A stretch of DNA of 64,000 nucleotides from positions 124,001 through 188,000 of the forward strand of contig NZ_JACHJG010000003.1 of assembly GCF_014203545.1 (NCBI RefSeq), read 5' to 3'. Each line of letters begins with the position of its first letter. Position 1 is the stretch's first letter. Positions 1 to 7,111 of this stretch are shown here, one piece after another. The position numbers were made by a program, and so were the translations under genes. The stretch is from Streptomyces netropsis (GTDB lineage Bacteria > Actinomycetota > Actinomycetes > Streptomycetales > Streptomycetaceae). A model generated the notes under the pieces. That model searched no databases. It saw only the letters and a list, made by a program, of their open reading frames with translations, and had not been told where the DNA came from.

Positions 1-1
1 C

Positions 2-1162
2 GAACTCGTCCCGATCCAGGCCTCCCAGGACGACTACTACACCAAGATCCAGCAGATGATGCGGTCGCCGAAGACGGCGCCGGACGTGGTGCACGAGGAC
101 ACCTTCCTCATCAACTCCGATATCAAGAGCGGCTATCTGCGTCCCCTGGACGACAAGCTGGCGGCCTGGAAGGACTGGGGGCGGTACGCCGAGACCGCGA
201 AGTCCTCGGCGAGAGCGGAGGACGGGAAGACCTACGGCGTACCGGACGGCACGGACACCCGCGGCCTGTGGTTCAACAAGGAGGTCTTCGCCAGGGCGGG
301 GCTCCCCGCCGACTGGCAGCCGAAGGACTGGCAGGAGGTCCTGGGCGCGGCCCGCGCGGTCAAGCGGAAGGTCCCGGGCGTCATCCCCCTCAACGTCTAC
401 ACGGGCAAGGGGCCGGGCGAGGCCGCCGTCATGCAGGGCTTCGAGATGCTGCTGTACGGCACGGGCAAGGACCCCCTCTACGACCCGGCGGCGAAGAAGT
501 GGGTGGCCGGCGGGAAGGGCTTCACCGACGCCCTCGAGTTCGTGCGGACCGTCTACGGCGAGAAGCTCGGCCCCGACCCCGCGGACGCGCTGGACCCCAA
601 CGTCGGCACCCGCGTCACCGCCGAGTGGATCCCCGACGGCAAGCTCGCCATCGCCCTCGACGGCAACTGGCTCGCCAAGAACTGGCTCCCGAAGGGCGCC
701 CGGCCCTGGCCGCAGTGGTCGAAGGTGATGGGCAGGGCCGCCTTCCCGACCCAGAACGGCGCGGCACCGGGCAAGGTGAGCCTCTCGGGCGGCTGGACCT
801 GGTCGATCGGCGCGAAGTCCACGAAGCCGGACCTGGCGTGGCAGCTCGTGGAGTTGCTCCAGACGAAGGAGAACGCGCTCGAGTGGACCGTGCGGGACGG
901 GCAGATCGCCGTGCGGGACGACGTGGCGGCGGACCCGAGGTATCTGAAGTCGATGCCCGGCATCGACTTCTTCACCGGCCTGGTCCGGTACACCCACTAC
1001 CGCCCCACCCTGCCCGTGTACCCGCAGGTGTCGGGGGCGATCGGGGAAGCCATGGAGTCGGTCACGACCGGCGACGCGACGGCGGCGAAGGCGGCGCGGG
1101 GCTATGACGCGCAGCTGAGGTCGATCGCGGGTGGCGACGGCGTTCGGGACGGGGAGCGGTGA
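2..1162 (+). CDS. Sugar ABC transporter substrate-binding protein (5' partial)
   Basis: This is the C-terminal part of an extracellular solute-binding protein of the family-1 (maltose/oligosaccharide) type. It would bind a carbohydrate outside the membrane and deliver it to the permeases encoded downstream. The reading frame is open from base 2, so the true start with its lipoprotein signal lies before the window. Visible features include the hinge-type segments 'NVYTGKGPGEAAVMQGFEML' and 'LAIALDGNW' and the C-terminal 'YPQVSGAIGEAMESVTTG', typical of the family. The stop overlaps the GTG start of the next permease by four bases (GTGA), which indicates translational coupling. The substrate cannot be told from the sequence. 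Confidence 0.9.
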   Translation, partial: ELVPIQASQDDYYTKIQQMMRSPKTAPDVVHEDTFLINSDIKSGYLRPLDDKLAAWKDWGRYAETAKSSARAEDGKTYGVPDGTDTRGLWFNKEVFARAGLPADWQPKDWQEVLGAARAVKRKVPGVIPLNVYTGKGPGEAAVMQGFEMLLYGTGKDPLYDPAAKKWVAGGKGFTDALEFVRTVYGEKLGPDPADALDPNVGTRVTAEWIPDGKLAIALDGNWLAKNWLPKGARPWPQWSKVMGRAAFPTQNGAAPGKVSLSGGWTWSIGAKSTKPDLAWQLVELLQTKENALEWTVRDGQIAVRDDVAADPRYLKSMPGIDFFTGLVRYTHYRPTLPVYPQVSGAIGEAMESVTTGDATAAKAARGYDAQLRSIAGGDGVRDGER

Positions 1163-2055
1163 CGGGCGCGACGAGCGCGCCGCCCGCCTCGCTCCCGGGA
1201 CCCCGCCGGGCCGCCCGCTGGCTGCCCCTGGTCCCGGCGACGGTCCTGCTGGTCCTCTTCCTGGCCGGGCCGATCGCCTACTGCGTCTACCTGGCCTTCA
1301 CCGACACCCAGCTGACCGGCCAGGCCTCCGCGTCCTTCGTCGGCCTCGCCAACTTCCGCCGCGCGTTCGGCGACGACGGTTTCCGCAACGCCGTCGTCCT
1401 CACGCTCCTCTTCACGGTCCTCTCCTCGATCGTGGGCCAGAACAGCCTCGGCTTCGCCCTCGCCGCCCTGATGCGGCGCGCGTCGAAGCCCGTGCGCTCC
1501 CTGACCGGCTCGATCGTGATCGCCGCGTGGGTGCTCCCGGAGATCGTGGCGGGCTTCCTGCTCTACACCTTCTTCAACCGGCGCGGCACGCTGAACGCCG
1601 TGCTGGAGTGGCTCCATCTGCCCGCCCAGAACTGGCTGTTCACCCTGCCCATCCTCGCCGTCTCCTTCGCCAACGTCTGGCGCGGCACGGCCTTCTCCAT
1701 GCTCGTCTACTCCGCCGCCCTCGCCGAGATCCCCCGGGACGTCACCGAGGCGGCCGAGGTGGACGGCGCGAGCGGCCTGCGCCGCTTCTGGCACATCACG
1801 CTGCCGATGATCCGGCGCTCGATCGGCACCAACCTCATGCTCAACACCCTCCAGACGCTGTCGGTCTTCGGCCTCATCTGGGCCATGACCCGGGGCGGCC
1901 CCGGCAACCGCAGCCAGACCCTGCCGGTGTTCATGTACGACCAGGCGTTCCTCAAGTCGCTGATCGGCTACGGCACGGCGGTGGCGCTACTGCTCCTGCT
2001 GGTGGGGGCGGTGTTCTCGATGGTGTACCTGCGCCTGATGCGGGAGGAGGTGTGA
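1159..2055 (+). CDS. Carbohydrate ABC transporter permease, MalF type
   Basis: This 298-residue integral membrane permease has about six transmembrane segments, the first at residues 20-40. The cytoplasmic EAA loop, which docks the ATPase, reads 'EAAEVDGASGLRRFW' followed by 'ITLP', matching the EAA---G---------I-LP signature. It begins with a GTG overlapping the stop of the binding-protein gene, so the two are one operon. The partner permease is not immediately downstream: a lectin gene and a broken lipoprotein gene intervene before the MalG-type gene at 2970. No ATPase gene is nearby. In Streptomyces such importers usually share the MsiK ATPase encoded elsewhere. Confidence 0.93.
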   Translation: MTGATSAPPASLPGPRRAARWLPLVPATVLLVLFLAGPIAYCVYLAFTDTQLTGQASASFVGLANFRRAFGDDGFRNAVVLTLLFTVLSSIVGQNSLGFALAALMRRASKPVRSLTGSIVIAAWVLPEIVAGFLLYTFFNRRGTLNAVLEWLHLPAQNWLFTLPILAVSFANVWRGTAFSMLVYSAALAEIPRDVTEAAEVDGASGLRRFWHITLPMIRRSIGTNLMLNTLQTLSVFGLIWAMTRGGPGNRSQTLPVFMYDQAFLKSLIGYGTAVALLLLLVGAVFSMVYLRLMREEV

Positions 2056-2100
2056 CAGCCGGGGCGCCCGAGGCACCCGGGGACTGTCAGACCCTGCCTT

Positions 2101-2106
2101 TACGAT
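2101..2106 (+). promoter_or_regulatory. Candidate -10 box (TACGAT) for a leaderless lectin mRNA
   Basis: TACGAT lies six bases before the ATG at 2113, the spacing expected if transcription starts at the start codon. No Shine-Dalgarno sequence precedes the ATG, which supports a leaderless message. The -35 region is not convincing. Confidence 0.35.
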
Positions 2107-2112
2107 CAGCGC

Positions 2113-2556
2113 ATGGAAGGCACGTACCACGTACGCAATGTCCACAGCGGTCTGCTGCTGGAGGTCGCCGACGGTCGCAAGGGCAGCGGAGCCAATGTGC
2201 GGCAGGGCAAGGACGACGGCACGCCCGCGCAGCTGTGGCGGGTGAGCCCGGTCCACGCGGGCGGCGGCGTGCACCACCTGGAGAACGTGGGCAGCGGCAA
2301 GCGCCTGGACGTCACGGGCGCCTCCACGGAGAACGGGGCGAACGTCCAGCAGTGGAAGGCCAATAACTACGGCGCCCAGGAGTGGCTGATCGAGCAGCAC
2401 CTGGACGCACCGGGCACGGTCACCCTCGTCAACCACGTCAGCGGCCTCCTCCTGGAGGTCGCCGACGCGGGAACGGCCCCCGGGGACAACGTCCAGCAGT
2501 GGGAGGACAAGGACAGCCCGGCCCAGTGGTGGCACATGGAGCCGGTGGCCGACTAG
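2113..2556 (+). CDS. Ricin-type beta-trefoil lectin domain protein
   Basis: This 147-residue protein consists almost entirely of one ricin B-type beta-trefoil. Three homologous subdomains are visible, each with a 'GLLLEVAD' or 'GKRLDVTG' strand and a QxW-like turn ('AQLW', 'AQEW', 'AQWW'). Subdomains 1 and 3 both contain 'SGLLLEVAD', an internal triplication. There is no signal peptide or membrane segment, so the protein should be cytosolic, which is unusual for a carbohydrate-binding module. It starts 57 bases after the permease and probably has its own leaderless promoter. It may bind intracellular glycans. The fold call is firm and the role is unknown. Confidence 0.85.
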   Translation: MEGTYHVRNVHSGLLLEVADGRKGSGANVRQGKDDGTPAQLWRVSPVHAGGGVHHLENVGSGKRLDVTGASTENGANVQQWKANNYGAQEWLIEQHLDAPGTVTLVNHVSGLLLEVADAGTAPGDNVQQWEDKDSPAQWWHMEPVAD

Positions 2557-2569
2557 GGCCGGCGCGGGG

Positions 2570-2786
2570 CTACCGGGCGATCGGCGAGAGGGCGACACAG
2601 GCGGCCACCGCGAGCTTGCCCTTGCCGTTGTCGAAGTCCACCGAGGCCAGGTCCTTGCCGGTGATCTCGTATGTCACCTCGTACGTTTCCTCCGCCTTCT
2701 CCTTTGCGGCTTCCGAGCAACCGGTGGCCGTGAGAGCGAGACCGGCGACGACGAATGCGGACAGGGCGTTACGGACAGAGCTTCAC
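2570..2786 (-). pseudogene. Decayed small lipoprotein gene
   Basis: Read on the minus strand, one frame encodes a typical lipoprotein export signal with the lipobox 'LTATGC' followed by 'SEAAKEKAEETYEVTYEIT' and ending 'LSPIAR'. The only sensible start (GTG at 2784-2786, then AAG CTC) is in a different frame: in the lipoprotein frame a TGA overlaps it. One extra base near 2775-2782 would restore the usual V-K-L-x-R start. The mature part is only about 45 residues, so the 3' end is probably also truncated. The 'YEVTYEIT' strand recalls MmpS-like lipoproteins, a weak guess. Confidence 0.55.
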
Positions 2787-2969
2787 ACGGCGGTAATTCC
2801 TTCAAGGGCAGGGAAAGCACGGAAAGGCGAGCATCATCAAATATTAAAGAGAAAGCAAAGGCAACGCGGATTCGAATGCGGCACCCGCCGCCTTGTGCCC
2901 TCTGATACCCACCCCGCCCCGCGCGCTATCCTCCGAGCGCTGCCCGCGCTCGCCGCGCACGGAGGTGCC

Positions 2970-3806
2970 ATGCTCCCGCTCCTCACCCGCCGCACCCGTC
3001 ACCGTCTGGCCGCCGACCTCGCCCTGCTCGCCGTGGCCGTCTCCTTCGCCGTTCCGCTCGTCTGGCTGCTGGCCTCCTCCATCGACTCCGAGGCGGGACT
3101 ACGCGTCGCCGCACCCACCTCGCCGACGACGGACAACTTCTCGGCGGTACTGACCGACGAGATCACTTTCCGGCCGATGCTCAACAGCCTGCTGCTCTGC
3201 GGCGGGGCCACCGTCCTCACCATCGCGTGCGCCGCGCTCGCGGCGTACCCCCTCTCCCGCTACCGGTCGCGCTTCAGCAGGCCGTACCTGATGGGGGTCC
3301 TGTTCACCACGTGCCTGCCGATCACCGCCGTCATGGTGCCGGTCTACGGGCTGTTCGTGCGGATCGACCTGATCGACACGGTGTACGGGACGGCCCTGTT
3401 CATGGCGACCGCCCAACTACCCTTCGCGATCTGGCTGATGAAGAACTTCATGGACGGCGTCCCCACCGTCCTCGAGGAGGCCGCCTGGACGGACGGGGCG
3501 AGCCGGCTACAGGCGCTGGTCAGGGTGATCCTGCCGCTGATGGGGCCGGGGATCACGGTCGTGACGATCTACAGCTTCATCATGATGTGGGGGAACTTCT
3601 TCGTCCCCTTCATGCTGCTGCTCTCCCCCGACCAACTGCCCGCGTCGGTCAGCATCTTCACGTTCTTCGGCAACTACGGGCAGGTCGCGTACGGCCAGCT
3701 CGCCGCCTTCTCGATCCTCTACTCGACGCCCGTGATCCTGCTCTACGCCCTGATCTCCCGCCGACTGGGCGGCGGCTTCGCCCTCGGCGGAGCCGTGAAG
3801 GGGTAG
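2970..3806 (+). CDS. Carbohydrate ABC transporter permease, MalG type
   Basis: This 278-residue inner-membrane permease is the second half of the sugar channel whose other half is encoded at 1159. It has about six membrane spans and an EAA loop 'EEAAWTDGASRLQ' followed by 'ILPLMGPG'. The ATG at 2970 is preceded by GGAGG (2961-2965). It ends with a terminator at 3861-3890. It is separated from its partner by about 900 bases holding the lectin and the broken lipoprotein. The 180 bases before it are noticeably A/T-richer than their surroundings, so it may be driven by its own promoter. Confidence 0.92.
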   Translation: MLPLLTRRTRHRLAADLALLAVAVSFAVPLVWLLASSIDSEAGLRVAAPTSPTTDNFSAVLTDEITFRPMLNSLLLCGGATVLTIACAALAAYPLSRYRSRFSRPYLMGVLFTTCLPITAVMVPVYGLFVRIDLIDTVYGTALFMATAQLPFAIWLMKNFMDGVPTVLEEAAWTDGASRLQALVRVILPLMGPGITVVTIYSFIMMWGNFFVPFMLLLSPDQLPASVSIFTFFGNYGQVAYGQLAAFSILYSTPVILLYALISRRLGGGFALGGAVKG

Positions 3807-3860
3807 CCGTGACGTGGCAGGCGGGACGGCGGGGCGCGAGGCCCCCGCCGGACATGGAAA

Positions 3861-3890
3861 GCCCCGCCGTCCGTGCCCAGACGGCGGGGC
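3861..3890 (+). terminator. Hairpin terminator after the sugar transporter
   Basis: An 11-base GCCCCGCCGTC arm is followed by its exact reverse complement across an 8-base loop, 55 bases after the permease stop. It lacks a U-run, as is common in Streptomyces. Confidence 0.6.
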
Positions 3891-3999
3891 GCGCCATCCG
3901 ATGTCGGATGGCCGGCCCTGAATCTCCCCCGTTAACCCAAGGCCGGGTCCGCGGACCGCGCCGGCCTGTCCCGAAACCGATGTGGGAATTGCCGGCGCC

Positions 4000-4028
4000 T
4001 TGACTGCGAACAAGCAGAACGGTACTAA
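4000..4028 (+). promoter_or_regulatory. Sigma-70 (HrdB-type) promoter for the AraC gene
   Basis: TTGACT (4000-4005), a 17-base spacer and TACTAA (4023-4028) form a near-consensus promoter, predicting a leader of about 65 bases before the ATG at 4102. Confidence 0.6.
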
Positions 4029-4101
4029 CGGGGCCACCCGTCGGCTACTCGCGAAACGCGGCTGTCGGCCGGATAACGCGGTCATCCCGGGAGGAAGCCC
4101 G

Positions 4102-5127
4102 ATGAGTGAATCCGACACGGGATCCATCAGCCCCGATGGCCCCAATGACCTCATTGACAACAGCAATATGCGCACGCTCGTGCTCAGCAACGACCTCGAG
4201 GAAACGCAGGAAGCCATCAGCTCCGCGTACAGCCCCTACCGGCTGAGCTGCCTGGGCGATCCCGAGGACTTCTCCGCCTGGTACGCGGAAGGCGGATTCC
4301 CGGGGATCACCCTCTCCGGGCTCCAGTACGGCGCCGAGACGCTCGTGGACCCCCAGCCCCTCGGCTCGTACCTCCTGGTCTGCCGGCTCGTGAACGGCGG
4401 GGTCCGGGTGTCCTCGCCGGGCCGGGAGGAGCGGTTCGTCGGGACCGGCCAGACCTATGTGCTCGACCCGTACCGCAAGTTCCAGGTGCACTGGACCCCC
4501 GGCGCCCGGATGACGACCGTCCGCCTCGCCCGGGAGACCGTGGAGCAGGCTGCGGCCGACGCGCTCGGCGTCGAGGGGCCCGTCCGGGCGCGGTTCACGC
4601 TGGAGGGCACGGTCTCCGGCAAGGCCGCCAGGAGCTGGGAGGGGATCTCCGAGGCGGTGCACCGGGAGGTGCTCGGCGAGGGCATCGCGCGCAACAGCCC
4701 CATCCTCGCGTCGCATCTGACCCAGACGACGGCCGCGATGCTCATGGAGACCCACCATCTGGTCACCGGGGGGATCGACGCGCGCCGCACCGGCGTCGTC
4801 GCGCATCCCGCCGTGCGCCGGGTCATGGCCGTGGCCGAGGAGCGGGCCGACGAGCCCCTCACCCTGACCGAGCTCGCGGCGGTGGCGCGGTGCAGCCCAC
4901 GCGCGCTCCAGGAGGCCTTCCGCCGGTATCTGGACACCACGCCGCTGGGCTATTTACGCGAGGTCCGGCTGGGCCGGGCCCACGAGGAGCTCGTCGCCGC
5001 GCAGGGGAACGGGGGCGTCACCGTCTCCGACGTCGCCTACCGTTGGGGTTTCTCCAACCTGGGCCGTTTCGCCGCGTATTACCAGCAGCGCTACGGCCAT
5101 GCGCCGTCCCACACCCTGCGCATGTGA
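4102..5127 (+). CDS. AraC-family transcriptional regulator with a TTA codon
   Basis: This 341-residue regulator has an N-terminal cupin-like sensor (roughly residues 60-190, AraC_binding_2 style) and a C-terminal double helix-turn-helix (about 245-340). The HTH contains 'LTLTELAAVARCSPRALQEAF' in its first unit and 'VSDVAYRWGFSNLGRFAAYY' in its second, the classical AraC signature. GAGGAAG (4091-4097) precedes the ATG. A TTA leucine codon at 4954-4956 (residue 285, in the linker helix of the DNA-binding domain) makes translation dependent on the bldA tRNA, so expression is probably tied to development. An SDR gene follows 65 bases later and is the likely target. Confidence 0.92.
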   Translation: MSESDTGSISPDGPNDLIDNSNMRTLVLSNDLEETQEAISSAYSPYRLSCLGDPEDFSAWYAEGGFPGITLSGLQYGAETLVDPQPLGSYLLVCRLVNGGVRVSSPGREERFVGTGQTYVLDPYRKFQVHWTPGARMTTVRLARETVEQAAADALGVEGPVRARFTLEGTVSGKAARSWEGISEAVHREVLGEGIARNSPILASHLTQTTAAMLMETHHLVTGGIDARRTGVVAHPAVRRVMAVAEERADEPLTLTELAAVARCSPRALQEAFRRYLDTTPLGYLREVRLGRAHEELVAAQGNGGVTVSDVAYRWGFSNLGRFAAYYQQRYGHAPSHTLRM

Positions 5128-5150
5128 GCCGCACGGCCGCGACGCACGGG

Positions 5151-5177
5151 CAGTACGAGCAGTACGAGCAGTACGAG
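5151..5177. repeat. Three tandem 9-bp repeats (CAGTACGAG)
   Basis: Three exact copies of CAGTACGAG stand head to tail between the AraC stop and the SDR start. They could be slipped-strand repeats or iterated binding sites. Confidence 0.7.
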
Positions 5178-5192
5178 AGAGGCACGACCGAC

Positions 5193-5984
5193 ATGACCTA
5201 CCAGCAGCCCGAGCCACTGGCGTTCACCGCCGGGCGGCTCACCGGGCGCGTCATATTCGTGACCGGCGCGTCCAGCGGCATCGGCGCCGCGGCGGTCCGC
5301 CGGTTCGCCGCCGAGGGCGCGCTCGTCGTCGCGGCCGCCCGCCGCGCCGACCGGGTGGCCGCGCTCGCCGCCGAGCTGCGCGCGGCGGGGCACGAGGCGC
5401 TGGGCCTGGAGTGCGACGTGACGGACGAGCGGTCGGTGGCCGCCGCCGTGGCGGAGACCGTGCGCGCCTACGGCCGGCTCGACGGTGCGTTCAACAACGC
5501 GGGGGCGGGCGGCGCGCGGGCGCGGCTGCACGAGCTGGACACGGATCACTTCGACACGGTCATGGCCACGAACGTGCGCGGCGTCTTCCTGTCCATGAAG
5601 CACCAGATTCCGGCCATGCTCGACAGCGGCGGCGGGTCCGTCGTGATCTCCTCGTCGGTGGCCGGGCTGGTGGGGAGCGCGCTGAACACCGACTACTCCA
5701 CCAGCAAGCACGCCCTCACCGGCCTCGTGAAGTGCGCCGCGCTGGACTACGCCCGGGACAACATCCGGGTCAACGCCATCGCGCCCGGGCCGACCCGCTC
5801 GGAGATGTTCGACCGCTGGATGCCGACCGACGAGGCGCGGGCCGCGCTGGCCGACCGCTTCCCGATGAATTACGTCGCCGACCCGGACGACATGGCACGG
5901 GCCGCGCTCTTCCTCCTTTCCGACGAGTCCCGCTGGACCACGGGCACGGTGCTGCCCTGCGAGGGCGGGCTCTCCGCGGGCTGA
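5193..5984 (+). CDS. Short-chain dehydrogenase/reductase (SDR)
   Basis: This 263-residue classical SDR is a cytosolic NAD(P)-dependent oxidoreductase. It shows the Rossmann motif TGASSGIG (about residues 25-32), NNAG, the catalytic Ser in 'VISSSVAG', the YSTSK active-site Tyr/Lys, and the 'PG' turn after 'VNAIAPGP'. The C-terminal 'TGTVLPCEGGLSAG' is the usual SDR end. An Arg pair follows beta-2 ('AAARRADR'), which suggests NADP(H). It follows the AraC regulator gene in the same direction after 65 bases containing a 9-bp triple repeat, so the two probably form a regulator-target pair. The substrate is unknown. Confidence 0.92.
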   Translation: MTYQQPEPLAFTAGRLTGRVIFVTGASSGIGAAAVRRFAAEGALVVAAARRADRVAALAAELRAAGHEALGLECDVTDERSVAAAVAETVRAYGRLDGAFNNAGAGGARARLHELDTDHFDTVMATNVRGVFLSMKHQIPAMLDSGGGSVVISSSVAGLVGSALNTDYSTSKHALTGLVKCAALDYARDNIRVNAIAPGPTRSEMFDRWMPTDEARAALADRFPMNYVADPDDMARAALFLLSDESRWTTGTVLPCEGGLSAG

Positions 5985-6236
5985 GCACGCCCGGCCCGTC
6001 GGTCCTTGAGGATGACGGCGTCCGTCTGAAGGACTACGGCCGCGCACCCCCAGGGACCTAAAGTCCGACGCCGGGTTCAAGCCGTACGGCTGAGGCGGCG
6101 GCGGGTTGCGGCTCCGAGAATTGGAAGCGTTGATTCCCCCCGGTCTCGACGTCTCGACCTTGTCGGCCGGTCGGTCGCCTTCCTTGCCGACCTCGTCGGC
6201 CTTCTCGACGCATCCCGCCCCTCCGGAGGAGCCCCC

Positions 6237-7028
6237 GTGTCCCACGCGACGCCTTTCCCCGTTTCACCCGCCCTCCACGCGCCCCACGGCTCCGTCGCCG
6301 CCCGCGCCACCGACCTGAGCAAGGTCTACGGGCAGGGCGAGACCCGGGTGGCCGCCCTGGACTCGGTCTCCGTCGAGTTCCGCCGCGCGGAGTTCACGGC
6401 GATCATGGGCCCGTCCGGTTCGGGCAAGTCGACGCTCATGCACTGCATGGCGGGCCTGGACTCCGTCTCCTCCGGTTCCACCCGGATCGGTGACGTCGAG
6501 CTGGCCTCCCTCGGTGACCGGCAGCTGACCCGGCTCCGCCGCGACAAGGTCGGCTTCATCTTCCAGGCGTTCAACCTGCTGCCGACGCTGACCGCGCTGG
6601 AGAACATCACGCTGCCGATGGACATCGCGGGCCGTAAGGCGGACCGTGCCTGGCTGGACCAGATCGTGACGACGCTCGGCCTGTCCGGCCGGCTCGCACA
6701 CCGCCCCAGCCAGCTCTCCGGCGGCCAGCAGCAGCGCGTCGCGGTGGCCCGTGCGCTGGCCTCCCGCCCCGAGATCATCTTCGCGGACGAGCCGACCGGG
6801 AACCTCGACTCCCGCTCCGGCGCCGAGCTGCTGGGCTTCCTGCACGGATCCGTGCGGGCCCTGGAGCAGACGGTCGTCATGGTCACCCACGACCCCGTCG
6901 CCGCCTCCTACGCCGACCGCGTGATCTTCCTCGCCGACGGCCGCATCGTCGACGAACTGCGCGAGCCCACCGCCGACGCGGTCCTGGACCGCATGAAGCG
7001 TTTCGACGCGAAGGGCCGCACGAGCTGA
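6237..7028 (+). CDS. ABC transporter ATP-binding protein (MacB/LolD type)
   Basis: This 263-residue ATPase energises the permease encoded next. Walker A is GPSGSGKST, the Q-loop is 'FIFQAFNLLPTLTALEN', the signature is LSGGQQQRVAVARAL and Walker B is 'IIFADEPTGNLDS', with the switch His in 'VTHDP'. The 'NLDSRSG' text and the partner FtsX-type permease place it in the MacB/LolCDE class, which moves lipoproteins, peptides or antibiotics outward rather than importing nutrients. The start is GTG, with GGAGGA at 6225-6230. The export substrate is unknown. Confidence 0.93.
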   Translation: MSHATPFPVSPALHAPHGSVAARATDLSKVYGQGETRVAALDSVSVEFRRAEFTAIMGPSGSGKSTLMHCMAGLDSVSSGSTRIGDVELASLGDRQLTRLRRDKVGFIFQAFNLLPTLTALENITLPMDIAGRKADRAWLDQIVTTLGLSGRLAHRPSQLSGGQQQRVAVARALASRPEIIFADEPTGNLDSRSGAELLGFLHGSVRALEQTVVMVTHDPVAASYADRVIFLADGRIVDELREPTADAVLDRMKRFDAKGRTS

Positions 7029-7111
7029 GGAACGGACAGCTCCCGACCCGACGCCCGTAGCCGCTCTCCCCTCGCCCCTCACCGGGCCGAGGGAAACCAC
7101 CAGGACCCGCC

